DNA from: Pseudomonadales bacterium
GTDB taxonomy: Bacteria > Pseudomonadota > Gammaproteobacteria > Pseudomonadales > Pseudohongiellaceae
Assembly (NCBI GenBank): GCA_022819645.1
Contig: JAJEGU010000059.1
Span: 1-36,055 of the forward strand
Direction: 5' to 3'
DNA: 36,055 nt
This document shows, piece after piece, positions 17,557-28,202 of this stretch. Each line of letters starts with the position of its first letter. Within the stretch, counting starts at the first letter, position 1. The position numbers and the translations under genes are program-made. The notes under the pieces were generated by a model. The model was not told the DNA's origin. It saw only the letters and a program-made list of their open reading frames with translations, and made no database searches.

Positions 17557-18078
17557 TTGCCCGACTTCATGACTGCCATGGGACAGTTCCTCGACGGCGC
17601 CATGAGCCAGTCCATGGCGCTCTGGGCCCTGAGCAATATTCCCGGCTTCCCGCCCATTATCCAGAGTGCGCACATTCTCGGCATCGCGGTGGTTATGGGC
17701 TCCATCGTCATGCTCGACCTGCGCATACTCGGGCTTGCGGTTCCTTCCCAGCAATTGCCGGAAATGGCGAACCGGCTCATGCCCTGGCTCTGGTGGGCGC
17801 TGGCCTCGAATCTGGTATCGGGTTCCTTTTTCGTCTTCGCCCGACCCTTGCGCTATTTCAACAACCCGGTTTTCGGCTGGAAGGCGGTTTTTCTGCTCAG
17901 CGCCATTGCGGTGACGCTGCTGATCCATTTCTGGAGCCGCCAGCCGGATTTCGCCAGTCACGGGCGCACGGCAATCAAGGTCAAGGCGGCCGCCCTGCTC
18001 TCGCTCGGCCTGTGGATCATGGTGGCCATGGGGGGGCGCTGGATCGCCTATGTGGAATACCTCTACTACCCGGCCTGA
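17557..18078 (+). CDS. Four-helix membrane protein (DUF6644-like), first paralogue
   Basis: A 173-residue hydrophobic protein with about four transmembrane helices. The most conserved part is the first long helix, PPIIQSAHILGIAVVMGSIVMLDLRILGLA, with a histidine inside the membrane segment, then LMPWLWWALASNLVSG and NPVFGWKAVFLLSAI. It shares this pattern with the next gene. I think it belongs to the DUF6644 family (recalled, not searched); function unknown. Start: TTG 17557 has AAGGA exactly eight bases upstream; ATG 17569 is the alternative. The same AAGGA-N8 arrangement precedes the second paralogue. Confidence 0.75.
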   Translation: MPDFMTAMGQFLDGAMSQSMALWALSNIPGFPPIIQSAHILGIAVVMGSIVMLDLRILGLAVPSQQLPEMANRLMPWLWWALASNLVSGSFFVFARPLRYFNNPVFGWKAVFLLSAIAVTLLIHFWSRQPDFASHGRTAIKVKAAALLSLGLWIMVAMGGRWIAYVEYLYYPA

Positions 18079-18137
18079 TGCGATGATCTCCAGCCGGCTC
18101 GCCAGCCTTCTTCAAGTCTTGCGCAAGGATGAACACC

Positions 18138-18638
18138 ATGTTTTCCGACTGGCTTAGAGCGCCATTCTGGATCGAAGTTGAGAACTGGCCGATAAGCTGG
18201 GAAATCGGCGGCACCTGGCTGTTTCCCTTCATCGAATCGATTCACGTCATCACTATCGCCATGGTAGTCGGCTCGATCCTTTTCGTCGACCTGCGCCTGC
18301 TCGGGCTCGCCGCCATGCGCTATTCCATCCGCGAACTGGCCCGGGAGCTTATCCCCTGGACCTGGGGAGCATTCGTCTTCGCCGCCATTACCGGTCTCGG
18401 CATGTTCATCACCCGCGCCGCCTCGCACGTGCTGAACCCCGCATTCCAGTGGAAGATGGTCCTCCTCATTCTCGCCGGGGCCAACATGGCCTGGTTCCAT
18501 CTCCGCATTTACCGGCGCCTGGACGAACAGGCACTGTCAGCAGCGTCAAATCTGCAACTGAAAGTCATCGGCGCCCTGTCGCTGGCGCTATGGTCAGGGG
18601 TGGTGCTGGCGGGGAGATGGGTGGGGCATGTTGTTTGA
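18138..18638 (+). CDS. Four-helix membrane protein (DUF6644-like), second paralogue
   Basis: A 166-residue relative of the preceding protein. Aligned features include PFIESIHVITIAMVVGSI with an intramembrane His, VDLRLLGLA, LIPWTWGAFVFAAITG and NPAFQWKMVLLIL. Start: ATG 18138 has AAGGA at 18125-18129, an eight-base spacing; the in-frame ATG at 18129 overlaps that site and is unlikely. The tandem pair, 60 bp apart, probably forms one transcription unit and may work as a heterodimer; the conserved buried histidines could bind heme or metal, which is speculation. Function unknown. Confidence 0.75.
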   Translation: MFSDWLRAPFWIEVENWPISWEIGGTWLFPFIESIHVITIAMVVGSILFVDLRLLGLAAMRYSIRELARELIPWTWGAFVFAAITGLGMFITRAASHVLNPAFQWKMVLLILAGANMAWFHLRIYRRLDEQALSAASNLQLKVIGALSLALWSGVVLAGRWVGHVV

Positions 18639-18654
18639 TTCGTGATACGCGCAT

Positions 18655-18674
18655 GGTTACGCGCAGAATGACGG
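18655..18674. repeat. Family A repeat remnant (right tip)
   Basis: TACGCGCAGAATGACGG and neighbours match the extreme right arm of the family A core (compare 23843-23860). Only this tip remains. With the remnant at 17480-17522 it brackets the pair of membrane-protein genes in the same orientation. Confidence 0.45.
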
Positions 18675-18699
18675 AGAGCGCATTCGCGACCAATCCGCA

Positions 18700-18855
18700 A
18701 ATGCAGAAAATATTTTTTACCGTACCGGAACTTTTTTGCGAAGGATTAGTCTCATCGTGCGTAGGTGGATTTTTTCCGGTTCGCCGGAACTTGATTCATT
18801 TATCTCTCCCTTGATAGTACGTTTGGCCCGGTGCGCGAGTACCGGGCCTTTTTTT
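18700..18855 (+). ncRNA. Candidate small RNA or structured 3' UTR
   Basis: The gap 18639-18992 (354 bp) has no gene. Its central part is AT-richer than its surroundings and contains a 6 bp stem TTCCGG/CCGGAA (18774-18779/18784-18789) closed by a UUCG tetraloop, four GGA trinucleotides in about 70 bases, and the strong terminator at 18825-18855. Either it is a short independent transcript ending at that terminator, or the 3' untranslated region of the membrane-protein pair. I do not recognise a known RNA family. From 18856 to 18992 I see only the presumed promoter region of the next operon. Confidence 0.3.
18825..18855 (+). terminator. Strong intrinsic terminator
   Basis: GGCCCGGT (18825-18832) pairs perfectly with ACCGGGCC (18841-18848), with an eight-base loop and a run of seven T (18849-18855). 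It is the clearest rho-independent terminator in the window. It ends transcription from the membrane-protein pair or from a small RNA, and insulates the oxidoreductase operon that follows. Confidence 0.9.
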
Positions 18856-18992
18856 GCGCTGAAACCCGGAAATTTCTCAGCATCATGGCGCTGTTGCCGC
18901 TAACCGCTTACAGTGGCGACGAAAATTTTCTATACTTTGTGGCTTTGTCCTATTGCCGTTGCGCCGCGAAATCGGCTTGACAACCAGACCTG

Positions 18993-20768
18993 ATGAAACC
19001 GACCGATATCAGCGATCCCGACTATTTTCACAAGGTGGTTGATTGCCAGTGGGCCTGCCCCGCCCATACGCCCGTGCCGGAATACATCCGCTTGATTGCC
19101 GGGAAACGCTACACCGACGCCTATATGATTAACTGGGAGTCGAATGTGTTTCCGGGCATTCTCGGGCGCACCTGCGACAGGCCCTGCGAGCCCGCCTGCC
19201 GGCGCGGCAGGGTGGAAGAGCAGCCCGTGGCGATTTGCCGCCTGAAACGGGTGGCGGCGGATTACAAATCGGACATCAAGGATCGCCTGCCCGGCGTTCC
19301 AAAACGCAAGAACGGCCGCCATATCGCTCTGGTGGGCGCCGGGCCCGCTTCCCTCACCGTGGCCCGGGACCTGCTGCCGCTAGGTTATGAAATTACCGTG
19401 TTCGACCGCGACGCTGCGGCCGGCGGCGCCATGCGCACCCAGATCCCCCGCTTCCGCCTGCCGGTGGAAGTGCTTGAGGAAGAACTGAACTACGTGCTGC
19501 ACATGGGGGTGGATCGCCGCTTCGGCACGGAAATCACCAGCATGAAGGAACTGCTCGCCGAAGGCTTCGATGCGGTATTCGTTGGTACCGGAGCGCCGCT
19601 GGGCAAGACGCTGGACTTGCCCGGCTTTGCAGAGGCCAAACCCAATATCCACACCGGCATCGAGTGGCTGGCCAATGTGGCCTTTGAGCACATCGACTCC
19701 ATCGGCGAGACGGTCATCGTGCTCGGCGGAGGCAATACCGCCATGGACTGCTGCCGCAGCTCCAAACGGCTCGGCGGCGAGGACGTCAAGGTGGTTGTGC
19801 GCAGCGGTTTCGATGAAATGAAGGCCTCGCCCTGGGAAATCGAAGACGCCATGAACGAGGATATCCCCATCCTCAATTTCTGCGTGCCCAAGCGCTATCT
19901 GCTCAAGGACGGCAAGCTCTGCGGCATGGAGTTCGAGAAAGTGCGCCGGGAATATGACGGCAATGGCCGGCGCCTGCTGATTCCCACGGGCGAAGAGCCG
20001 CTGGTCCTGCCTTGTGACGACGTGCTTTGCGCCATCGGCCAGGACAACGCCTTCCCCTGGATCGAGCGCGACCTTGGCATCGAATTCGACCGCTGGGAAT
20101 TGCCGGTACTCGACAAGACCACTTTCCAGTCCACCCACGAAAAAGTGTTTTTTGGCGGCGACGCCGCCCTCGGGCCCGACAATATCATTACCGCGGTGGC
20201 CCACGGCCACGCCGCCGCGCTGTCGATCCACCTTCTTTGCGAAGGACGCGACGTCAAGGACCGACCGGCGGACCTCACTACCCTGGCAAGCCAGAAAATG
20301 GGCATTCACCAGTGGTCCTACGATAACGACATCAGTAATGACGTCCGCTATATCGTGCCCCATGCCGCCAAGGAAAAGACCCTCAACGACATCAATATCG
20401 AAGTCGAACTCGGTTTTGACGAGGACCTTGGCTATGCCGAGACCCAGCGCTGCCTGAATTGCGACGTGCAAACGGTTTTCACCACCAGGTCCTGCATTGA
20501 ATGCGACGCCTGCGTGGATATCTGCCCCACCGACTGCATCACCTTCACCGCCAACGGCGAAGAGGGGGAATTACGCCAGCGGTTGCTGGCGCCGGCGGAG
20601 AATGAGGAGCAGGATATCTATGTGTCCGACACCCTGGGCACCGGGCGCATCATGGCCAAGAACGAGGACCTCTGCCTGCATTGCGGATTATGCGCCGAGC
20701 GCTGCCCCACGGCGGCCTGGGACATGCAGAAGTATCTTTTCAATACCGCCAAGGCCGTCAACGCATGA
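18993..20768 (+). CDS. GltD-like FAD/NAD(P) oxidoreductase with C-terminal ferredoxin domain
   Basis: A 591-residue iron-sulfur flavoprotein. The N-terminal glutamate-synthase-beta-type cluster domain has Cys18, Cys22, Cys61, Cys65 and Cys69. It is followed by an FAD-binding Rossmann motif (ALVGAGPASLT, about 110-120) and an NAD(P)H-binding Rossmann motif (VIVLGGGNTAMD, about 240-252). The C-terminus adds two [4Fe-4S] motifs, CIECDACVDICP near 501 and CLHCGLCAERCP near 561. GltD itself lacks this tail. Its stop overlaps the start of the next gene by four bases (ATGA), so it is very probably the electron-transfer partner of the 2-oxoacid oxidoreductase, passing electrons between ferredoxin-type clusters and NAD(P)H. 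Direction and pyridine nucleotide are inference. Confidence 0.88.
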   Translation: MKPTDISDPDYFHKVVDCQWACPAHTPVPEYIRLIAGKRYTDAYMINWESNVFPGILGRTCDRPCEPACRRGRVEEQPVAICRLKRVAADYKSDIKDRLPGVPKRKNGRHIALVGAGPASLTVARDLLPLGYEITVFDRDAAAGGAMRTQIPRFRLPVEVLEEELNYVLHMGVDRRFGTEITSMKELLAEGFDAVFVGTGAPLGKTLDLPGFAEAKPNIHTGIEWLANVAFEHIDSIGETVIVLGGGNTAMDCCRSSKRLGGEDVKVVVRSGFDEMKASPWEIEDAMNEDIPILNFCVPKRYLLKDGKLCGMEFEKVRREYDGNGRRLLIPTGEEPLVLPCDDVLCAIGQDNAFPWIERDLGIEFDRWELPVLDKTTFQSTHEKVFFGGDAALGPDNIITAVAHGHAAALSIHLLCEGRDVKDRPADLTTLASQKMGIHQWSYDNDISNDVRYIVPHAAKEKTLNDINIEVELGFDEDLGYAETQRCLNCDVQTVFTTRSCIECDACVDICPTDCITFTANGEEGELRQRLLAPAENEEQDIYVSDTLGTGRIMAKNEDLCLHCGLCAERCPTAAWDMQKYLFNTAKAVNA

Positions 20769-22627
20769 GTTCCCGCAGTCAGGCAGCGAGCCGGAAAACG
20801 GGCAAGACGCGAAAGACCGCGGGAGTCAACAACTTCGTCGTCAAGTTCGCCAATGTCAATGGCTCCGGTTCGGCCAGCGCCAACAACCTGTTCGCCAAGG
20901 CGATCTTCCGCATGGGCATTCCGGTGAGTCCGCACAATATCTTTCCGTCCAATATCCAGGGCCTCCCCACCTGGTACGAAGTGCGGGTCAACGACAAGGG
21001 TTTTCTCGGGCGCCGGGAAGGCGTCGACCTGATGGTGGCGGTGAACGAGCAGACCATCGTCCGCGATATCGAATCGGTGATACCCGATGGCTTTGTGCTG
21101 TACGACTCGTCCAAGGCCCTGCGGCCCATCCGCAAGGACGTGAATTTCCTGCCGATTCCGCTCAAGGACATCTGCCTGCGGGAGTTCCAGCATCCCGGTC
21201 AACGCCAGTTGTTCCAGAATATCGTCTATGTGGGCGCCCTTGCCGCCCTTCTGGACATCGATTTTGAAATTCTCACCGGCATGATCAGCGAGCAGTTCCG
21301 CGGCAAGGAAAAACTGATTCTGCCCAATGTCCACGCCCTGGAACTCGGCTACCACTACGCCAGGGATTACTTCGACTGCCCTCTACCCATCCGTCTGCGG
21401 CCGTCGCGCAAGGCCAGGGGCAAGATTCTGATGGACGGCAATACCGCCATTGGCCTTGGCTGCGTCTACGGCGGCGCCACGGTGGCTTCCTGGTATCCGC
21501 TGACGCCTTCGACTTCCGTGGTGGAAGCCTATGGCAAGTATTGCAAGCGGCTGCGGATCGACCCGGGCACGGGGAAGCGGAAATTCGCCATCGTGCAGGC
21601 CGAAGACGAACTCGCCGCCATCGGCATCGCCATAGGCGCCGGCTGGAATGGCGCCAGGGCCTTTACGGCATCCAGCGGCCCCGGGGTTTCCCTGATGCAG
21701 GAATTTCTCGGCCTTGCCTATTTTGCCGAAGTGCCGGTGGTGCTGTTCAATATCCAGCGAGTGGGGCCATCTACCGGCATGCCCACGCGAACCCAGCAGG
21801 GAGATCTGCTCTCCTGCGCCTTCGCTTCCCACGGCGACACCCGCCAGGTGCTGCTTTTTCCCTCCACGCCGAAGGAATGTTTTGAATTCGCCGCCGATTC
21901 CTTCGATATCGCCGACCGGCTGCAAACGCCGGTGATCGTCATGAGCGATCTTGAGCTGGGCATGAATGAACATGTTTGCGAACCGCTGGAATGGGAGGAC
22001 GCCCGCAAGTACGATCGCGGCAAGGTGCTGAGCGGCGAACAGCTCGAACAGTTGGAGGAATACGGTCGCTATCTCGACGTGGATGGCGATGGCGTGCCCT
22101 GGCGCACCCTGCCGGGCGCCCATCCCGAACGGGGCAGTTACTTTACCCGGGGCAGTTCCCACGACGCCATGGCGGCCTACACCGAAGACGGCAATGTCTA
22201 CGCCGAAGTCATGGACCGCCTCGCCAGAAAATTCGCCGGGGCGGGCAAGGTATTGCCGGAGCCCGAAATTCACGCCGGCGGGGCTTCCCGGGGCATGGTC
22301 TATTTCGGCACCACGGCTGGCGCCATACCCGAAGTGCAGCACAAGTTCGACAAGCGGGGCGTCAGGCTCGATACGCTGCGAATCCGCTCGTACCCGTTCC
22401 ACGATGCGGTTTCCCGCTTTATCGAAGAGCATGAAGTCGTCTACGTAATCGAACAGAACCGCGACGCCCAGCTCAAGAGCCTGCTCAAGATCGACTGTGG
22501 CGCCAATGATGAGAAGATGCGCTCGGTGCTGAGCTACAACGGCGTTGTCATCAGCGCCGATCAAATCCAGGCGGCGATACTTGCGGACCTGCCGGAAATA
22601 CCGGAACAAGAACAAGTCTCGGCCTGA
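20765..22627 (+). CDS. korA: 2-oxoacid:acceptor oxidoreductase, fused gamma-alpha subunit
   Basis: A 620-residue subunit. The first about 210 residues form the gamma domain, with NVNGSGSASANNLFAKAIFRMG; the rest is the alpha (pyrimidine/transketolase-like) domain beginning KILMDGNTAIGLGCVYGGA, with AEDELAAIGIAIGAGWNGARAF-like region and the OFOR signature VGPSTGMPTRTQQGDL. This gamma-alpha fusion is the KorA architecture of ferredoxin-dependent 2-oxoglutarate oxidoreductase. ATG 20765 overlaps the upstream stop (ATGA); an unstructured basic tail of about 22 residues precedes the gamma domain. Substrate could be 2-oxoglutarate, pyruvate or a branched-chain 2-oxoacid; the symbol reflects the closest family, not a proven substrate. 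Confidence 0.85.
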   Translation: MSSRSQAASRKTGKTRKTAGVNNFVVKFANVNGSGSASANNLFAKAIFRMGIPVSPHNIFPSNIQGLPTWYEVRVNDKGFLGRREGVDLMVAVNEQTIVRDIESVIPDGFVLYDSSKALRPIRKDVNFLPIPLKDICLREFQHPGQRQLFQNIVYVGALAALLDIDFEILTGMISEQFRGKEKLILPNVHALELGYHYARDYFDCPLPIRLRPSRKARGKILMDGNTAIGLGCVYGGATVASWYPLTPSTSVVEAYGKYCKRLRIDPGTGKRKFAIVQAEDELAAIGIAIGAGWNGARAFTASSGPGVSLMQEFLGLAYFAEVPVVLFNIQRVGPSTGMPTRTQQGDLLSCAFASHGDTRQVLLFPSTPKECFEFAADSFDIADRLQTPVIVMSDLELGMNEHVCEPLEWEDARKYDRGKVLSGEQLEQLEEYGRYLDVDGDGVPWRTLPGAHPERGSYFTRGSSHDAMAAYTEDGNVYAEVMDRLARKFAGAGKVLPEPEIHAGGASRGMVYFGTTAGAIPEVQHKFDKRGVRLDTLRIRSYPFHDAVSRFIEEHEVVYVIEQNRDAQLKSLLKIDCGANDEKMRSVLSYNGVVISADQIQAAILADLPEIPEQEQVSA

Positions 22628-22641
22628 AGAGTGATTCCATC

Positions 22642-23697
22642 ATGAGTTATATCGTCAAACCCAAATTCCACCATCCACAATTGCAGAAGAATGATCTGGG
22701 ATACACCCGGCGGGATTATGAAGGCACCCTGACGACGCTTTGCGGCGGCTGCGGCCATGATTCCATCAGCGCCGCGATCATTCATGCGGTCCACGAAATG
22801 TCCCTGGCGCCGCATCAACTCGCCAAGGTTTCCGGCATTGGCTGTTCGTCAAAGATCCCTTCGTATTTCCTCGAAAGATCCCATGGGTTCAACTCGGTTC
22901 ACGGGCGTATGCCATCCATTGCCACCGGCGCCAATCTGGCAAACCGGGAACTGTATTACCTGGGAATTTCCGGCGACGGCGATACGGCCTCCATCGGCCT
23001 TGGCCAGTTCTGCCACATCGTGCGCCGCCGCATCAACATGCTTTATATCGTGGCCAATAACGGCACCTATGGCCTCACCAAGGGTCAGCTTTCCGCCACC
23101 GCCGACCTTGGCTCGAAAACCAAGTCCGGAGAGGAAAGCCGGTATGACAATATCGATCTGGTCAGCCTGGCCATCGATCTTGGCGCGAGTTTCGTCGCCC
23201 GGAGTTTTTCCGGCGACAAGGAACAGCTCGTGCCTCTGATTCAGGCGGGCCTGAGCCACCGGGGATTCGCCCTGATCGACGTGATTTCGCCCTGTGTCAC
23301 CTTCAACAATACGCCGCTGTCGGCCCATGGCTACAAGAACACCTGGGAAAACAATGTCGTCCTGAGCGAGATCGATTTCGTACCCATGCGCAAGGAGATC
23401 ACCGCGAGATATTCAGCAGGCAAGGACAAGGAAATCACCTTGCATGACGGTTCGGTGATCCACCTGCACAAGACCGGGTCGGGTCATGACCCGGGCAATC
23501 GGGAGAATGCCCTGCTTCACGTGAATGAACACAAGAAGCAGGGCAAGATCGCCACGGGGTTACTGTACATCAATCAGGACCAGTCGGATTTCCACGAGCT
23601 CGCCGACACCGTCAACAAGCCTTTCAACCGCCTCAATGAGCACGATCTCTGCCCCGGCGGCGAAGTGCTCGCCGACATCAACGAAACCTTCATGTAG
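22642..23697 (+). CDS. korB: 2-oxoacid:acceptor oxidoreductase, beta subunit (thiamine diphosphate-binding)
   Basis: A 351-residue subunit carrying thiamine diphosphate and one [4Fe-4S] cluster. LCGGCGHD gives Cys34 and Cys37, GIGCSSK gives Cys68, and SPCVTFNN gives Cys218. The cofactor motif is GDGDTASIG (111-119) with VANNGTYGLTKGQ (137-149), characteristic of OFOR beta subunits. It starts 14 bp after korA. Beyond the family core it has a C-terminal segment (residues 260-351) with conserved LHKTGSGHDPGNR. No separate delta-ferredoxin gene is present; the clusters of the flavoprotein at 18993 would take that role. A family A repeat follows the stop codon. Confidence 0.88.
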   Translation: MSYIVKPKFHHPQLQKNDLGYTRRDYEGTLTTLCGGCGHDSISAAIIHAVHEMSLAPHQLAKVSGIGCSSKIPSYFLERSHGFNSVHGRMPSIATGANLANRELYYLGISGDGDTASIGLGQFCHIVRRRINMLYIVANNGTYGLTKGQLSATADLGSKTKSGEESRYDNIDLVSLAIDLGASFVARSFSGDKEQLVPLIQAGLSHRGFALIDVISPCVTFNNTPLSAHGYKNTWENNVVLSEIDFVPMRKEITARYSAGKDKEITLHDGSVIHLHKTGSGHDPGNRENALLHVNEHKKQGKIATGLLYINQDQSDFHELADTVNKPFNRLNEHDLCPGGEVLADINETFM

Positions 23698-23733
23698 CCA
23701 GTCATTTTTCAGCGCCCCGTCACCCGGCGCCTC

Positions 23734-23900
23734 TCCCTTCCCGTCATTCCGCGCGGAGCGAAGCCCCCCTTCCCGTCATTCTGCGCGGAGCGAAGCGTAG
23801 TCGCAGAATCTCTTTCAGTGGCCTCCCAATGAGATTCTGCGACTACGCGCAGAATGACGGGAAGGGGGGGGGCGCAGAATGGCGGAATGACGGGAAGGGA
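23734..23900. repeat. Family A palindromic repeat, copy 3 (nested palindrome)
   Basis: Perfect outer arms of 18 bp (23734-23751 and 23883-23900) enclose an inner palindrome whose right arm is 31 bp (23831-23861) and whose left arm is the same sequence interrupted by eight bases (23772-23787 and 23796-23812). The inner left arm repeats the outer one. This copy lacks the GGCGCTCC flank and terminal inverted ends of the 9435 and 32472 copies. It sits between the convergent korB and djlA genes, where its transcript would fold strongly in either direction and could limit read-through. Confidence 0.85.
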
Positions 23901-23910
23901 GTTTCAGTTG

Positions 23911-24698
23911 TCAGGATGTCGACCGCTGTGCCTTGATCAACTCGTAGGCGGCCTTGATTTCCCGGGTCTTGCGGGTGGCGATTTCCATCATTTCATCGGG
24001 CAGCCCCTTTGCCACGAGCTTGTCCGGATGGTGCTGGTTCATTTGCCGACGATAGGCCTTCTTCACTTCCCCATCGCTTGCCCCGCTGCTGACGCCGAGC
24101 AACTGATACGCCGCGCGCAACTGCTCCTGACTCGATTCGCTGCGGCCAAATCGCGCCTGACCGGCAATGCGGTTGAGCAATTCATCGAGTTGCGCGGCGG
24201 CGAAACCGAGCCGGGATGCAATGGTTTGTAGCAGCCGCCGCTCGTCAACGTCGATTTCACCGTCGGCGAAGGCGGTGGCGACGATGATTTCCAGGAACAT
24301 CTGCAGCAGGGTGCTGCGACGGGCGGCTTCCCGCCGGAACTGATCGAGCACTTGCCGCAGGGGAAAGCTGTCTTTCCTGCCTTCATTGAACAGGTCGATG
24401 GCCACTTGCCGTTGCCGGGGCGACAGCCGCATCTGGCCCATGACCCGCTCGGCGAGTTCAATCTCTTCCTTGCTGACATGGCCATCCGCCTTGGCGATAT
24501 AGCCCATGACCGAAAAGGTCGCGGTGAAGAACGCGGTCTGGACGCGTTCGGTATTGCCGCGGCCCAGGGATTCCGCATTGCCGATGCCATTGAGGCCGCT
24601 GTCGAAGTAATTGCCCAGAGCCGCGCCGAGCAAGGCGCCAAGCGGGCCGCCGAGCATGAAACCGAAGGCGCCGCCAACAAGCCTCCCCCACCAGCTCA

Positions 24699-24699
<1 letters not shown>
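23911..24699 (-). CDS. djlA: DjlA-type co-chaperone (TerB and J domains)
   Basis: A 262-residue membrane-anchored J protein. Residues 5-35 are a Gly-rich hydrophobic segment resembling the dimerising transmembrane helix of DjlA. A TerB-like acidic helical domain follows (about 55-170, with YIAKADGHVSKEEIELAE and AFADGEIDVDERRLL repeats). A C-terminal J domain has the HPD motif in NQHHPDKLVAKG (about 222-233). In E. coli DjlA recruits and stimulates DnaK at the inner membrane. The start codon overlaps the ligA stop by one base (TGATG), so the two are translationally coupled. Confidence 0.9.
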
Positions 24700-26738
<2,039 letters not shown>

Positions 26739-27932
26739 CTAGATTCGGCCGTTTACCGAAGAAGGGCCGTAAGTGCTGATTTCGAATTCCCGGATACTGC
26801 CACGGGCCTGTTCGATGGATTGCCGGGTCAATTCCTGACGCGCGGAATCGAGCAGGCGGCCATCAAAGGTTCGCGCTACGCCCCGGGCCGCGGTGAGCAT
26901 TTGCTCAAAGGCGCGCATATTGTCGATGGGCGCCGGCAAGACCATGAACATACTGACGCCCGGCGTGGTGAACTCTTCAATGTTGTCCGCGTCAAAAGTG
27001 CCCGGGTTCACCACATTGGCCACCCGGAACACGGGTTTGGCGCTTTCCCGGTGGTTTTCAAGCTTGCTGAAGATTTTCATCTCATCAAAACGCAGGTTTG
27101 CCGCAAGCAGGTACTGCCACAACTCAAGCCCATTGAATGCCTTGCCTTCCCGGGCAAGCACATGAATGGCAATGATTTGCTCGGGGCTGAACTCGGGGTT
27201 GTCATCCCGTGGCCGTGTTTCCGGTTGAGTCCGGGTTTCGGGTGCCCCGGCGCTTGCCGGCGCCGCCTGCCGGAGTTCCTGCGCTGGATGAGCCAGGGGT
27301 CCGGTGGTTGCCGTGGACAGCTTGTCGGGCCCGGAAGTGACCGGAGCGAGCCGGGATGGAGGAGTTGGCGATGATTTTGGCGGCTGTCCGATGCGTTCGC
27401 CAGCGGTCATGGAAACCGCGCCGAGGTCAAGGTCGGCGTCATCGCCATTGGACCTGGCGCCGCTAGTGGCGGCATGGATTTCCGACTTCCAATTTTGTTT
27501 CTGTTTCTTCCGGGTGGGAAGCGGGGCACGCTGCGACTGTGGTTTCGTCTCCGGGGTTTCCGGATGGCTTGCCGGTTCTCCGGCTTCTGCCGTTTCAAGC
27601 CGGGAGGATTCTCCAGCGACGGATGAAGCGGAAAGAACCACGGTATCGGTCAGCACCGGAATGTGTTCTTCGTCAGCTCCACCGTCAGGGTGTTCGGAGT
27701 GGCCGCCCTGGCCGGACCCCGCAGCGGAAACCACCCGGGCGCCACCATTGGGAAGCTCGTCGAATTCCTCCGCTTCCGGTTCTTCGATCTCCATCGATTG
27801 GGCAATGCTCTTGTCGATGGACAGCCGGACCTGCCCCTTTCTGCGGCGGAGAATGACAAAAAAAGCGCGCAGCAGGGAAAAACCGATCAGCAGCGCGAGG
27901 ACCAGAATGAAAAGTTCACGCAAGTCCGCCAT
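26739..27932 (-). CDS. zipA: Cell division protein ZipA
   Basis: A 397-residue inner-membrane protein that tethers FtsZ filaments at the division site. Residues 7-27 form the N-terminal transmembrane anchor (LFILVLALLIGFSLLRAFFVI), followed by a basic RRRKGQVR patch, then a long low-complexity Pro/Ser/Glu linker (about 45-255). The C-terminal FtsZ-binding domain starts near 258 with EQIIAIHVLAREGKAFNG and continues through GLELWQYLLAANLRFDEMKIF and FTTPGVSMFMVLPAP. Position between smc and ligA is the conserved gammaproteobacterial arrangement. The ribosome-binding site is weak. A 270 bp gap with a degraded family B repeat separates it from smc. Confidence 0.92.
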   Translation of the reverse strand: MADLRELFILVLALLIGFSLLRAFFVILRRRKGQVRLSIDKSIAQSMEIEEPEAEEFDELPNGGARVVSAAGSGQGGHSEHPDGGADEEHIPVLTDTVVLSASSVAGESSRLETAEAGEPASHPETPETKPQSQRAPLPTRKKQKQNWKSEIHAATSGARSNGDDADLDLGAVSMTAGERIGQPPKSSPTPPSRLAPVTSGPDKLSTATTGPLAHPAQELRQAAPASAGAPETRTQPETRPRDDNPEFSPEQIIAIHVLAREGKAFNGLELWQYLLAANLRFDEMKIFSKLENHRESAKPVFRVANVVNPGTFDADNIEEFTTPGVSMFMVLPAPIDNMRAFEQMLTAARGVARTFDGRLLDSARQELTRQSIEQARGSIREFEISTYGPSSVNGRI

Positions 27933-28032
27933 TATCTGTTAACCACGCGATTTCCGACTCTTGTTGGAATCATTAGCTATATCCACCAGCAAGGCCAAAT
28001 TCTTTAATAAAAAATCCGACTTTTTGCTCCAC

Positions 28033-28183
28033 GTATTCCCTGAAAAATACCCTCCATGGAATCTTGCATTGCCGCAAAACAAAAACTTGATTTATTTTTC
28101 TAATAAATTCAATGAGTTGCGCTATCGAATTCGGCGGCGCACCCTTGTGCCGCAAGGAAACCCTGGCTTGCCAAGAGCTTCCC
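28033..28183. repeat. Family B hairpin-chain repeat, degraded copy
   Basis: Aligns along its length with the reverse complement of 32660-32790: the GTATTC and CTGAAAAA start, CTCCATGGA, CGCAAAACAAAA, an AATTCAATG half, ATCGAATTCGGCGGC and a GTGCCGC hairpin (about 28133-28152). It extends to a worn version of the 110-138 hairpin of copy 1. Most stems have lost perfect pairing. It lies between smc and zipA and may add distance or RNA structure between them. Confidence 0.7.
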
Positions 28184-28202
28184 TCCCGCAAATTCTCCGG
28201 AT

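Noticed and set aside
19380..20471. 363-codon minus-strand frame opposite the flavoprotein
   Set aside because: It lies wholly within a gene with complete FAD, NAD(P) and iron-sulfur motifs; its composition is that of an antisense frame.
23734..23900. CRISPR-like array
   Set aside because: The repeated units are inverted, not direct, with no regularly sized spacers and no cas genes; they form nested palindromes.
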